NCBI GenBank assembly: GCA_022763065.1
Contig: JALEGH010000021.1
Coordinates: 1 to 49,755, forward strand
DNA: 49,755 nt
Source: Alphaproteobacteria bacterium
GTDB taxonomy: Bacteria > Pseudomonadota > Alphaproteobacteria > Micavibrionales > Micavibrionaceae
Direction of reading: 5' to 3'
Part shown: one piece after another, positions 28,155-36,828 of the stretch
Numbering within the stretch: position 1 is the first letter of the stretch
Layout: each line of letters starts with the position of its first letter
Position numbers and translations under genes: made by a program
The notes under the pieces: generated by a model
The model's database searches: none
Told to the model about the DNA's origin: nothing
What the model saw: the letters and a program-made list of their open reading frames with translations, nothing else

Positions 28155-29546
28155 ATGAAAAATTTATCTGTTTACGCTCTGTTTGCCGTTATATTCCTAC
28201 TCACCTCGTGGGGATATGCGTCTTATGTACATGCGCTTGAGCTGCAAAAAGCCCGTTTTGGTGCTCACCCTGATAAAACGCGGCTGGTTTTGGAACTGGA
28301 TCAAAAAACCGATTTTCGGGCGTTTGCCCTTCCCGCCGAACAGGACAAACCCTACCGCCTTGTTATTGATTTGCCCGATTTTATCTGGAATGCCGGTACC
28401 GTTTCACGCCCTAAAAGTGGACATGTTCTTGATATCCGCTCCGGCATGCTGGAACCCGGAATCAAACGCATTGTCATAGACAGCACAAAACCACCACAGA
28501 TCGGCGCCGCATTTTTTCTACCGCCTTCACAGGCAACACCCACCCACCGTTTGGTGGTTGATTTCACGTTCGTTTCTGCAAGCGAATTCGCGCACGCCAA
28601 GTCCAAACATTTTGGCACTTTGCGCGCTCATAGTGGGGCATCTCCCGCCCCCACCTCATCAGCCTCCAGCCATAACCTGAAAAGTAAAAATCTGGAAGAT
28701 GTGTTGGCCAGTACAGCGCAGAATAAACTATTTGATCCTTCCTCTATTCCTGCCCCCCAGATGGTTATTCCCACCCAAAAACCCGCGGTGCCTGCAAATT
28801 TCAAAGCGGGTCATTTCAATACGGAAACCAGCGCACCTCAAACCCCCTTATATAAACCGCTCATCGTTATTGATCCGGGACATGGCGGTGCCGATCCGGG
28901 CGCTATCGGAGCCAATAAGTCTTATGAAAAACATATTGCGCTCGCCGCAGCAAAAGAGCTCCAAAGAAAGCTCATCGCTACAGGGCGCTACCGTGCCAAA
29001 CTCACCCGCACCACAGATAAATACCTCAAACTCTACAGACGTGTTTCGATTGCCAGACAATTAGAAGCTGACCTATTTATCTCCTTGCATGCCGATTCGA
29101 TTGATAAACCCAATGTGCGTGGTGCTTCAATCTACACACTATCTAACAAAGCATCAGATGCTCAGACCGCCAAACTGGCGGCACGTGAGAATCAAGCCGA
29201 TCTCATTGCAGGTGTTGATCTGTCCCATGAAGATAAGGATGTCGCCAATATCCTCATTGATCTGGCCATGCGCGATACCATGAACCAATCGAAATTCTTC
29301 GCCAACACCGTCGTGGATCACATGCGCAAAAAAGGCATTCGTATCCTCGAAAAACCCCACCGCTACGCCGGATTTGCGGTTCTGAAAGCCCCCGATATTC
29401 CGTCCGTTCTGGTCGAAATAGGATTTATGTCTAACAGAAGCGAGGCCAAATTGCTGGCAACCCGTGATTATCAACAACGCATCGCCGCAGCCCTAAGTGC
29501 AAGTATTGATTCCTACTTTACCAAAGTTCATAAAAATGGCCTGTAA
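28155..29546 (+). CDS. amiC: N-acetylmuramoyl-L-alanine amidase (AMIN + Amidase_3)
   Basis: The 463-residue periplasmic enzyme cleaves the bond between MurNAc and the stem peptide, normally to split the septum. ATG 28155 gives a signal peptide (MKNLSVYALFAVIFLLTSWGYASYVHA); the frame is open back to 27711 but that part is not protein-like. An AMIN targeting domain spans about residues 30-135, a Ser/Pro/Thr-rich linker to about 230, then the zinc amidase domain with DPGHGG (His near 243), KSYEKH, SLHADS and VLVEIGFMSN supplying ligands and catalytic Glu. A terminator follows the stop. Called AmiC by architecture; AmiA/B-type roles are possible. Confidence 0.92.
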   Translation: MKNLSVYALFAVIFLLTSWGYASYVHALELQKARFGAHPDKTRLVLELDQKTDFRAFALPAEQDKPYRLVIDLPDFIWNAGTVSRPKSGHVLDIRSGMLEPGIKRIVIDSTKPPQIGAAFFLPPSQATPTHRLVVDFTFVSASEFAHAKSKHFGTLRAHSGASPAPTSSASSHNLKSKNLEDVLASTAQNKLFDPSSIPAPQMVIPTQKPAVPANFKAGHFNTETSAPQTPLYKPLIVIDPGHGGADPGAIGANKSYEKHIALAAAKELQRKLIATGRYRAKLTRTTDKYLKLYRRVSIARQLEADLFISLHADSIDKPNVRGASIYTLSNKASDAQTAKLAARENQADLIAGVDLSHEDKDVANILIDLAMRDTMNQSKFFANTVVDHMRKKGIRILEKPHRYAGFAVLKAPDIPSVLVEIGFMSNRSEAKLLATRDYQQRIAAALSASIDSYFTKVHKNGL

Positions 29547-29591
29547 AGCCTTGTCTACCCTTACATTAACAAAATTTGCCACCACGCGGGA

Positions 29592-29615
29592 ACGGTACTT
29601 CCCACCGTCTTTTTT
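29592..29615 (+). terminator. Terminator after the amidase gene
   Basis: ACGGT-acttccc-ACCGT followed by CTTTTTT, 45 bp after the stop; an overlapping GGGA/TCCC pairing is an alternative fold. Confidence 0.6.
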
Positions 29616-29666
29616 GAAAAAACTGATAAAAACTATTGAAAAACTTCAAAAAATTTATAAAAAACT

Positions 29667-29757
29667 ACTTATCAATGGAAATACTCTGTTGTATAAGGGA
29701 TATGGTTTTTCCCGATGGGGAAAGCTATTGATAAGTAAAAAGCTAGGGATAGCTTCC
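29667..29757 (+). promoter_or_regulatory. Structured leader upstream of the small lipoprotein gene
   Basis: CTTATCAAT (29667-29675) pairs perfectly with ATTGATAAG (29726-29734), enclosing a second hairpin TTCCC-gatg-GGGAA. Just downstream, AAGCTA-ggga-TAGCTT (29739-29754) is followed by TCCC (29754-29757), which could pair with the GGGA loop as a pseudoknot. This lies 45-135 nt before the lipoprotein start. A TATAAC at 29770 region could be a -10 downstream, in which case the structures are DNA-level sites. Function unknown. Confidence 0.45.
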
Positions 29758-29801
29758 CTGTCGTTAAACTATAACTCTAATCTAACAAAGAGGATGTTAA
29801 A

Positions 29802-30014
29802 ATGAAAAAACTACTAACTTCTGTTTTGATGCTTGGTTCAGTTGCCGCTCTTGGCGCTTGTACTTCTTCAGCCCCAGGTTCTGCCGAAGCTGATCTTGAT
29901 GGTACAATGACACAAGCTCCATATGCTGAAGAGCGTACAATCGGGTCTTCTCAGGCTCCTGCTCCAGTAGTGCGCAGCGCTCAGCCAGTATTCGAAAGAC
30001 GTCAGGTTAAATAA
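29802..30014 (+). CDS. Small lipoprotein of unknown function
   Basis: The 70-residue precursor opens MKKLLTSVLMLGSVAALGAC, a lipoprotein signal with lipobox LGAC and lipidated Cys20. The mature 51 residues are Ala/Ser/Pro-rich and have no fold I recognise, so it is likely a short outer-membrane lipoprotein. Codons are the frequent ones of this genome, the ribosome site AAAGAGG is good, and a clean terminator follows 30 bp after the stop: features of a highly expressed single gene. Its 5' region is unusually structured. Confidence 0.8.
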   Translation: MKKLLTSVLMLGSVAALGACTSSAPGSAEADLDGTMTQAPYAEERTIGSSQAPAPVVRSAQPVFERRQVK

Positions 30015-30045
30015 TAATACCAAGCGTTCATTCGTTATAAAATTT

Positions 30046-30078
30046 AAAAAGGCTGCTTGATATTCAGGCAGCCTTTTT
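30046..30078 (+). terminator. Terminator of the small lipoprotein gene
   Basis: GGCTGCtTGA-tat-TCAgGCAGCC flanked by AAAAA and TTTTTT; strong in both directions. Confidence 0.9.
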
Positions 30079-30134
30079 TAGTGGCGCTATTTTCTGATAT
30101 AATGGCAAGAGACATAAAACTTAAGGAAACAGCT

Positions 30135-30425
30135 ATGAAGCAAATCTTTTTCCGATTGATTATATTGGTCACACTTTCTTTGCTAGGAGGATTACTTTAC
30201 GCCTTTAGCGTTAATTTAATGATCATGGGCGGAATGCTATCTTCGGACACGATCGCCAACAACTTTGGCAGGGAGCTGACCGAAAAAACCGTGTTGGTTT
30301 GGTTGGGAGCGATTGTCTTGGGATTTATCTCTGTCTTTATTCAGGCTGACTGGCGTAAAACCTTGCTATTTTGTCCTTTACTTCTGCCCAGCCTATTCGC
30401 CCTCATATATGTCATCATCCAATAA
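30135..30425 (+). CDS. Small membrane protein of unknown function
   Basis: ATG 30135 with AAGGAAA nine bases upstream gives 96 residues; the open frame back to 30057 begins inside the preceding terminator. Three hydrophobic segments are visible, near residues 7-30, 53-72 and 78-95, separated by a polar loop (SSDTIANNFGRELTEKT) and a short basic loop (QADWRKT). No family recognised. It converges on the L,D-transpeptidase gene with a 3-bp gap. Confidence 0.7.
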   Translation: MKQIFFRLIILVTLSLLGGLLYAFSVNLMIMGGMLSSDTIANNFGRELTEKTVLVWLGAIVLGFISVFIQADWRKTLLFCPLLLPSLFALIYVIIQ

Positions 30426-30428
30426 CTT

Positions 30429-31556
30429 CTAATCGTTGAAGTCGGGAGACTTAATTTCCGCTTCGGTAAAAAATTCCGATATCGATTTGCGCCTACCTTG
30501 TGAAACCGGAGCTTTTACTTCTGGTTCCGCCTGCGCCAATTCCTCTACAGGAGGGTTTTTAATCTGCGCGATTTCTTTATCCTTTGCTCCTGCCTGATCT
30601 AGCATTTTATCTAATTCACTTTGCGCACGACGCCCAGGATTGCGCGCTATATCCAGCACGGCGATCGGAAACCCGCGATGTTCCTGTACCGCGCGGCGTA
30701 CAATCGCCCAATTAATCTTATCCGCATGAACGCCTGCTTTGGCCGTAATCCGCTTCATATCCTGCGTCGTAATCTCGTAAGATTCCAAAACACCGTCTTC
30801 TTCAATTTTAATGGCCTGATCTTGTGTCGGGTGCACCTCCACATACATTTGCTGGCCAATCCATCCCACCTTCACTGGCTGATCAACAACGCTAACTTTT
30901 GTTCCCACTGGCACTAAAGGGAAAAGCTCCTTGATATGTTCGGGGTAAAGACGAATACACCCGCTACTCACACGGCGGCCAATCCCGTAGGGCTTATTGG
31001 TGCCATGCAGCGCATATTGCGGCCAGCCCAGATAAAGCGCATGAGTGCCAAGCGGATTATCAGGCCCCGGCGGCACCACATCAGGCAATTCGGGATCTTC
31101 TTTTTTCATGCGCTCCGTCGGACGCCAAGTCGGCCCTGCCTTCTTACGCACAATTTTGGTCGTACCAGTTGGCGTTTGAAGCCCTTCACGCCCGATGCTA
31201 ATAGGAAAAGTCAGTGGCGCCTCGCCCGGTGTTTTGAAGTAGAAAACCCGCATCTCCGCCAAATTAATGACCAGCCCCTCGCGCGGTGCTTCAGGCAATA
31301 TATGCTGCGTCGGCAAGGTAATGCGCGCACCCGCACCCGGTATCCACGGATCAAGTGTCGGATTAGCCGCACGCAACTCCACAAAGCCCAGCGCATTCCC
31401 CCGCGCCAAATGGATCAACGTATCCTCAAACACAGCCTTGTGAATAATCAGCTCACCAATATAGTCCCTGTTGTAGACTTTTTTGGCCAAAGCCGACGGA
31501 CAAACAACAAAAGTCAACGCCACAAATAAAAAGAGAACACGCATCACAAAAACCAT
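30429..31556 (-). CDS. L,D-transpeptidase (YkuD/ErfK family)
   Basis: The 375-residue periplasmic enzyme makes 3-3 peptidoglycan cross-links or anchors proteins to the wall. It has a signal peptide (MRVLFLFVALTFVVCPSALA, from ATG 31544; ATG 31556 is used here), a short LysM-like segment (DTLIHLARGNALGFVELRAANP), then the YkuD domain with HGTNKPYGIGRRVSSGCIRLYPEH, containing the catalytic His and Cys. The C-terminal third is a charged extension (EIAQIKNPPVEELAQAEPEV). It starts 8 bp after icd and is probably cotranscribed with it, a pairing without obvious functional sense. Confidence 0.92.
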   Translation of the reverse strand: MVFVMRVLFLFVALTFVVCPSALAKKVYNRDYIGELIIHKAVFEDTLIHLARGNALGFVELRAANPTLDPWIPGAGARITLPTQHILPEAPREGLVINLAEMRVFYFKTPGEAPLTFPISIGREGLQTPTGTTKIVRKKAGPTWRPTERMKKEDPELPDVVPPGPDNPLGTHALYLGWPQYALHGTNKPYGIGRRVSSGCIRLYPEHIKELFPLVPVGTKVSVVDQPVKVGWIGQQMYVEVHPTQDQAIKIEEDGVLESYEITTQDMKRITAKAGVHADKINWAIVRRAVQEHRGFPIAVLDIARNPGRRAQSELDKMLDQAGAKDKEIAQIKNPPVEELAQAEPEVKAPVSQGRRKSISEFFTEAEIKSPDFND

Positions 31557-31564
31557 ATTACTAT

Positions 31565-32779
31565 TTACTTTAAAGCCACCTTGAAATTCTGCTCCACCTT
31601 GTCCATGAAGGCTGTCGTTGTCAAGAACTCCTGCCCTTCTCCGACCAAAAGGGCTAGATCTTTGGTCATGTGTCCTTGCTCCACCGTTTCAATACAGGCA
31701 TTCTCAAGCGCGAGCGCAAAATCAACTACATCCGGCGTGTCATCAAATTTCCCGCGATATTGCAGCCCCCGCGTCCATGCAAAAATAGAAGCGATTGGAT
31801 TGGTAGAGGTTGTGTTCCCCTTTTGATGCTCTCGGTAATGGCGTGTCACCGTACCGTGCGCGGCTTCGGCTTCCACCGTCTTCCCATCGGGCGTCAACAA
31901 AACGGAAGTCATAAGCCCTAGCGAGCCAAAACCCTGCGCCACCACATCAGATTGCACATCCCCGTCATAGTTTTTACAGGCCCAGACAAATCCGCCCTTG
32001 GACTTAATGGCAAAAGCCACCATGTCATCAATCAAGCGGTGCTCATACCATAGCTTTTTCTTTTCAAACTCTGATCTGAACTCAGAATCATAAACGGCCT
32101 GAAAAACCTCCATAAACTTCCCATCATATTGTTTCATGATCGTGTTCTTGGTGGAAAGATAAACTGGGTAGTTCCGCGCCAGACCATAATTGAAACAAGC
32201 TCTGGCAAAGCCCTTGATAGATTCTTCCAAATTATACATGCTCATCGCTACGCCGGGGCCGTCAAATTCAAACACATCCCAGCTTTGCGCTGCGCTGCCG
32301 TCGCTCGGCTCAAACACCATCTTTAATGTACCGGCCTGATCAATCTTAACATCAGTCGCCCTATATTGATCGCCAAAAGCATGACGGCCGATCACCATCG
32401 GCTCTTCCCACCCGGGAACATATTTCGGGATATTGCCAATCACAATAGGCTCGCGAAACACCGTCCCGCCCAATATGTTACGTATCGTTCCGTTAGGGGA
32501 GCGCCACATTTTCTTCAAAGAAAATTCTTCCACCCGCGCCTCATCCGGCGTGATGGTCGCACATTTGACACCCACGCCATGCGCCTTGATCGCGTTGGCC
32601 GCATCAATGGTCACCTGATCATCTGTCGCATCACGGTTTTGAATGGAAAGGTCAAAATATTTCAGATCAATATCCAAAAACGGCGTAATAAAACGCTCCT
32701 TGATCATGGCCCAGATAATGCGGGTCATTTCATCACCGTCAATTTCAACAACCGGATTTTGAACTTTAATTTTAGACAT
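31565..32779 (-). CDS. icd: NADP-dependent isocitrate dehydrogenase, eukaryote-like type II
   Basis: The 404-residue TCA-cycle enzyme converts isocitrate and NADP+ to 2-oxoglutarate, CO2 and NADPH. It begins [21 protein letters not shown] and includes [18 protein letters not shown] (substrate loop), [26 protein letters not shown] (metal-binding Asp residues) and [13 protein letters not shown] (NADP specificity). This is the homodimeric subfamily shared by mitochondria and many alphaproteobacteria, unlike E. coli Icd. Length is normal. A 25-bp inverted repeat upstream may be regulatory. Confidence 0.97.
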   Translation of the reverse strand: MSKIKVQNPVVEIDGDEMTRIIWAMIKERFITPFLDIDLKYFDLSIQNRDATDDQVTIDAANAIKAHGVGVKCATITPDEARVEEFSLKKMWRSPNGTIRNILGGTVFREPIVIGNIPKYVPGWEEPMVIGRHAFGDQYRATDVKIDQAGTLKMVFEPSDGSAAQSWDVFEFDGPGVAMSMYNLEESIKGFARACFNYGLARNYPVYLSTKNTIMKQYDGKFMEVFQAVYDSEFRSEFEKKKLWYEHRLIDDMVAFAIKSKGGFVWACKNYDGDVQSDVVAQGFGSLGLMTSVLLTPDGKTVEAEAAHGTVTRHYREHQKGNTTSTNPIASIFAWTRGLQYRGKFDDTPDVVDFALALENACIETVEQGHMTKDLALLVGEGQEFLTTTAFMDKVEQNFKVALK

Positions 32780-32795
32780 GCATCAAACCTTCCTT

Positions 32796-32820
32796 TTGCG
32801 ACAACATTAATTATTCGCAA
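32796..32820 (-). promoter_or_regulatory. Inverted repeat upstream of icd
   Basis: TTGCGA-13 nt-TCGCAA, centred 29 bp before the icd start. The spacing of about two helical turns suits a dimeric regulator. No family assigned. Confidence 0.35.
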
Positions 32821-32877
32821 GGCATGTTACAGAAGTTTCAAATAAGGATAAAGGGCAGAGATTTCAAACGCTCAAAA

Positions 32878-33246
32878 TTAACGATTTAACGCGAAAACGT
32901 TTGCAGGCTTATTTTGGTGGGTTTGGCGTAATATTTCTATTTTATCACGGACCTCTTTCAGGAATTTGTCGAATTTCTGGCTGCGCACCGCTTCAACTAC
33001 CTGCCCCTGCGCTCCGGTCATAGAAGCAATATAAAGATAATTATCAGGCCCAAGAGACTGTTTTTCAAAGGTTATCAAAGGAGGTTGCTTGGCATCGCGA
33101 TGAAAGGACACAAAAAACCCCTTACCAATGTGAGTGACCGCATAATCACGGAAGAGATTATTCACGACATTCAAAGAATAGAGCCCGAACAAGGCATCAA
33201 ATTCCGAACGCGAAAAGCTGACATTACGTTTATTTGAAGTTTTCAT
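32878..33246 (-). CDS. Small protein of unknown function
   Basis: ATG 33246 gives 122 residues; GTG 33252 is an alternative. It is basic and soluble: MKTSNKRNVSFSRSEFDAL, then a stretch with alternating hydrophobics (KGFFVSFHRDAKQPPLITF) and a C-terminal helix (FDKFLKEVRDKIEILRQ). I do not recognise the family. A consensus TATAAT stands 14 nt before the ATG, giving a very short leader. It is divergent from the YfgM-like gene. Confidence 0.7.
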   Translation of the reverse strand: MKTSNKRNVSFSRSEFDALFGLYSLNVVNNLFRDYAVTHIGKGFFVSFHRDAKQPPLITFEKQSLGPDNYLYIASMTGAQGQVVEAVRSQKFDKFLKEVRDKIEILRQTHQNKPANVFALNR

Positions 33247-33260
33247 ACTCACTAACCCAT

Positions 33261-33266
33261 ATTATA
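33261..33266 (-). promoter_or_regulatory. -10 element of the small divergent gene
   Basis: TATAAT on the minus strand, 14 nt before ATG 33246. The -35 area coincides with the hairpin at 33276-33291, so a plus-strand structure or a bound factor there could affect this promoter. Confidence 0.4.
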
Positions 33267-33275
33267 CCCTATTTT

Positions 33276-33300
33276 TGGCCGGAAACGGCCATTTTTTTTT
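33276..33300 (+). terminator. Plus-strand terminator or attenuator ahead of the YfgM-like operon
   Basis: TGGCCG-gaaa-CGGCCA, a GNRA-loop hairpin, followed by nine T. It lies 58 bp before ATG 33358. No plus-strand gene ends nearby (the last ends at 30425), so it may be an attenuator in the operon leader, or a barrier to antisense transcription. Confidence 0.65.
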
Positions 33301-33357
33301 CCAATATTTCTAAATTGATGATAAACAGAAACAACATTAAAAATAAAGGTTTTTATT

Positions 33358-34020
33358 ATGTCAGATATATTTCAAGAAGTTGACGAAGCGCTCCAACAGG
33401 AAAAGCTGGCCAAAATTTGGCAAGAATATCAAACACCTATCATAGCAGGCTTGGCCGCGCTTATTTTGGGAACAGCCGGTTTCACAGGCTTCAGCAACTG
33501 GAATACAGCCCAAAATGCAGCCCAGACCGGCGGCTTGCTCAGCGCTTTAGATAGTGAGACACCCGAAACAGCGCTGCAAAGCTTTAGCGAAGACACCCGC
33601 AATAACCACGAAACCATCGCACAACTCAATCTCGCCCGTTTGATGGTTGAAGAGGGCAAAACGACCCAAGCCGCAGAAATTTATAAATCCGTAGCCGCAA
33701 ATAAAAGAACTCATAAAGATATACGTGACCTTGCCCGCGTCCTGTTTGTCCGCAACAGTGAAAAATCGGATACCAACATTTTGCTACCAGTCTTGAGCAA
33801 TGAGAAAAGCCCGTGGATCTGGCATGCACGGTTAGAAGCTGCCCTGATTGAGGCACATCATAACGAGAATTTGCAAGAAGCCATTTCCTTGCTGCAAAAA
33901 TTTGACAAAGAGGCACTCATTCCAGCTTCCTTAAAACAACGCGCAAGCGCACTAAAATCCGTTTACGAACATAAACTCGGCTCTTCATCTTCACCTTCAT
34001 CCAGCAAGGACAAAAAATAA
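33358..34020 (+). CDS. YfgM-like membrane-anchored tetratricopeptide protein
   Basis: The 220-residue protein has one transmembrane helix at about residues 28-46 (IIAGLAALILGTAGFTGF) preceded by MSDIFQEVDEALQQEKLAKIW, the usual opening of the family of SecYEG-associated YfgM/TPR proteins. The periplasmic part has helical repeats (TIAQLNLARLMVEEGKTTQAAEIYKSV). The Ser-rich tail ends SSSSPSSSKDKK. In E. coli yfgM also stands directly upstream of bamB and der; that order is kept here, with TAATG overlap to bamB. Confidence 0.85.
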   Translation: MSDIFQEVDEALQQEKLAKIWQEYQTPIIAGLAALILGTAGFTGFSNWNTAQNAAQTGGLLSALDSETPETALQSFSEDTRNNHETIAQLNLARLMVEEGKTTQAAEIYKSVAANKRTHKDIRDLARVLFVRNSEKSDTNILLPVLSNEKSPWIWHARLEAALIEAHHNENLQEAISLLQKFDKEALIPASLKQRASALKSVYEHKLGSSSSPSSSKDKK

Positions 34021-35345
34021 TGCGTATTTTACTGATATTAACCGGTTTCATATCTGCATTGCTTATTTCCGGATGTTCTTACTTCAACAGCGAACCGGAA
34101 AAGGCCAGATTACCCGGAGAGCGAATTTCCATTCTGGATTTGCAGCAAGAGCTCCAACCCTCCGCAAGCGCCAATGCCGCGCAAATAGAAATTCCTCCCG
34201 TCACCCATAACAAGGACTGGCCACAAGCGGGCGGTTACGCGCATCATGTGATGCAAAATCTCGAACTTGGTGAGATTATCAATCTGGAGCGCATCTGGTC
34301 AGCCGATATCGGTGATGGTAGCAGCTCCAACCTTCCTTTGAACGCTCAACCCGTTATCGCGGACGGCGCTGTCTTTACGCTCGATAGTGATCACCGCGTC
34401 AGCGCCTTCCACACCCAAACAGGAAAAGAGTTCTGGCGCGCAGATATTTCACACAAAGTCGAAAAAGAAGAAGTGATCGCAGGCGGTCTGGCCTATGGCG
34501 GTGGAATCTTGTATGCCACCTCCGGCTATAATGAAATTTTGGCGCTCAATCCCAAAAATGGAGAAATTTACTGGCGCACCGATATAAGCGCTCCATCCCG
34601 CGCCGCGCCGACCATCCATAACGGCCGCGTTTTTGTGAGTTGTATGAATAATAATGTCGTCGCCCTTGATGCGCGTAGCGGTAAAATTTTGTGGGAATAT
34701 GAAGGCGTTGGCGAAACCACAGGACTTTTAGGTGCCGCCAGCCCTGCTGTTGATGATGACATGGTAATTGCCGGTTTTGCTTCTGGCGATCTCATCGCTC
34801 TTCAGGTTCAAAATGGTTCGGTCATATGGAGCGATAACCTAGCCAACACCTTGCGCTTCACTGGCATGGGCGGGCTATCCGACATACGTGGCCTTCCTGT
34901 TATTTACGGTGATGTGGCACTGGCTGTGAGCTACGGTAATAAGATGATTGCGCTAGATAAGCGTAACGGCAACAGGCTCTGGCAACAGACTATCAGCAGC
35001 GCCGAAACACCTTGGGTTTCAGGTAATAGCGTTTTTGTCCTTTCCACAGATTACAAACTTTATGCGCTTGATATCAGAAGCGGGCAAATCATCTGGGTAC
35101 AGGAAGTCCAAAGATACAAAAAACCAGAAAGCAAAAAGGGCCTCATTCACTGGACCGGTCCGCTTATGGCCAATAACCAGCTTTTGCTCATCGGTAATCA
35201 CGGCGATATTTTAGCGCTCGACCCCGCTAACGGCGCAGAACAGTTGCGCATTGATACGGGCCGCCATATCCGTTTAGCGCCAACAATTGCACAAGGCGCG
35301 CTCTATTTACTGGATGAGGGTGGCACCCTTGCGGCCTATCGCTAG
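34020..35345 (+). CDS. bamB: Outer-membrane assembly lipoprotein BamB
   Basis: The 441-residue protein belongs to the Bam complex that inserts beta-barrel proteins into the outer membrane. A lipoprotein signal with lipobox ISGC places the lipidated Cys at residue 19. The mature part is an eight-bladed PQQ-type beta-propeller: repeats such as ALDARSGKILWEY, ALQVQNGSVIWSD, ALDKRNGNRLWQQ and ALDIRSGQIIWVQ. Its ATG shares the last base of the upstream stop (TAATG), so translation is coupled; der follows 25 bp later. Confidence 0.95.
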   Translation: MRILLILTGFISALLISGCSYFNSEPEKARLPGERISILDLQQELQPSASANAAQIEIPPVTHNKDWPQAGGYAHHVMQNLELGEIINLERIWSADIGDGSSSNLPLNAQPVIADGAVFTLDSDHRVSAFHTQTGKEFWRADISHKVEKEEVIAGGLAYGGGILYATSGYNEILALNPKNGEIYWRTDISAPSRAAPTIHNGRVFVSCMNNNVVALDARSGKILWEYEGVGETTGLLGAASPAVDDDMVIAGFASGDLIALQVQNGSVIWSDNLANTLRFTGMGGLSDIRGLPVIYGDVALAVSYGNKMIALDKRNGNRLWQQTISSAETPWVSGNSVFVLSTDYKLYALDIRSGQIIWVQEVQRYKKPESKKGLIHWTGPLMANNQLLLIGNHGDILALDPANGAEQLRIDTGRHIRLAPTIAQGALYLLDEGGTLAAYR

Positions 35346-35370
35346 CGCAATGTGACAACTGGCAAAACCA

Positions 35371-36816
35371 ATGAGCAATTCCAACAAAATTTTTACCCTC
35401 GCCATTATTGGCCGACCCAATGTCGGGAAATCCACATTGTTTAACCGGCTGGCCAAAAAGCAACTGGCCATCGTGGATGATACACCCGGTGTCACACGTG
35501 ACTGGCGGGAAGCCGAAGCCTATCTGCTGGATCAAAAAATCCGCATCATTGATACCGCCGGATTAGAAGATGACACGGATACCTCTTCTATCGAAGGACG
35601 CATGCGCAAGCAAACAGAAGAAGGATTAAAACAGGCGGACGCGGTCCTGTTTATGATTGACGGCAGAGCCGGCCTTACCCCCACCGACGAACATTTTGCA
35701 CGGTGGCTGCGCAAACAAAATAAGCCCGTCGTGGTTACGGTCAATAAATGTGAAAATGAGAGCGCCGCGCTAAACGGTATCGCCGAAGCGCACTCTTTAG
35801 GGCTGGGGACACCCATCCCGATCTCGGCGGCGCATAATCACGGTATCGAAGACCTCTATCATGCGTTTGAACCTTATTTCTTTGACGAAGAATCAGAGCA
35901 AGAAGAGGAACAAGCTCCCCTTATCCCGATGGATGAGCTGGATACGCTGGAGGGACGTGAAGATTTTGATTTCGCCGAACTGGAGATCAACGAAAACGCG
36001 GAAAAACCTATTAAAATTGCGATTGTCGGACGGCCCAATGTCGGGAAGTCCACACTCCTCAATGCTCTTTTGAAAGAACACCGATCCATGACCGGACCTG
36101 AGGCGGGCATCACCAGAGATGCCGTCACTGCCCACTGGGAATTTAAAGAGCGCAAAATGCGCCTTGTTGACACGGCAGGCATGCGGCGAAAAGCAAAACT
36201 CACAGACGACATAGAGAAAATGTCAGTAGATGATTCTTTACGTGCGATCCGCTTAGCGCAAGTCGTCATCCTTGTCATTGACGCGCAACATATTTTAGAC
36301 AAACAGGATTTACAAATCGCTGACCATATTTTGTCTGAAGGCCGTGCGCTCGTCCTGGCTGTCAATAAATGGGATTTAATTGAAGGGGAAGAGGCCAAAA
36401 AAGAAGCGCTGGCGCAAATTAATTATAAATTGGAGACCTCTTTAGGGCAGGTACGCAACGTTCCATCTGTTAGTATATCTGCGCTTAACAAACGAAATCT
36501 GGGCCTTCTCATGCAGCGCGTTTTAGATGTCTATGCGCTGTGGAATAAACGTGTGGGAACCGCAAAAATGAACAAATGGCTTGCGGCTAGAGAGTCACAA
36601 CACCCCGCACCCTTATGCGAGGGACGCTCCAACCGCCTCAAATATATTACCCAGATTAATATCCGCCCACCGACATTTTCGCTCTGGCTTTCGCGCCCCA
36701 AGCAACTGCCAGACAGCTACAAACGCTACCTCATGAACGCCCTGCGTGAAGATTTCGGATTAGAAGGTATCCCCATCCGCCTCCTCACCCGTACCAGTAA
36801 AAACCCGTTTGATTAA
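35371..36816 (+). CDS. der: Ribosome-assembly GTPase Der (EngA)
   Basis: The 481-residue essential GTPase acts in 50S subunit maturation. Two tandem G domains are visible: GRPNVGKSTLFN, DTPGVTRD, DTAGLED and NKCE in the first; GRPNVGKSTLLN, DTAGMRRK and NKWD in the second; then a C-terminal KH-like domain ending TRTSKNPFD. The linker between the G domains is rich in Glu (ESEQEEEQ). The first G4 motif ends in Glu instead of Asp, as in other alphaproteobacterial Der proteins as far as I recall. It is last in the yfgM-like/bamB/der cluster. Confidence 0.96.
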   Translation: MSNSNKIFTLAIIGRPNVGKSTLFNRLAKKQLAIVDDTPGVTRDWREAEAYLLDQKIRIIDTAGLEDDTDTSSIEGRMRKQTEEGLKQADAVLFMIDGRAGLTPTDEHFARWLRKQNKPVVVTVNKCENESAALNGIAEAHSLGLGTPIPISAAHNHGIEDLYHAFEPYFFDEESEQEEEQAPLIPMDELDTLEGREDFDFAELEINENAEKPIKIAIVGRPNVGKSTLLNALLKEHRSMTGPEAGITRDAVTAHWEFKERKMRLVDTAGMRRKAKLTDDIEKMSVDDSLRAIRLAQVVILVIDAQHILDKQDLQIADHILSEGRALVLAVNKWDLIEGEEAKKEALAQINYKLETSLGQVRNVPSVSISALNKRNLGLLMQRVLDVYALWNKRVGTAKMNKWLAARESQHPAPLCEGRSNRLKYITQINIRPPTFSLWLSRPKQLPDSYKRYLMNALREDFGLEGIPIRLLTRTSKNPFD

Positions 36817-36828
36817 ACAGCAACAAAT

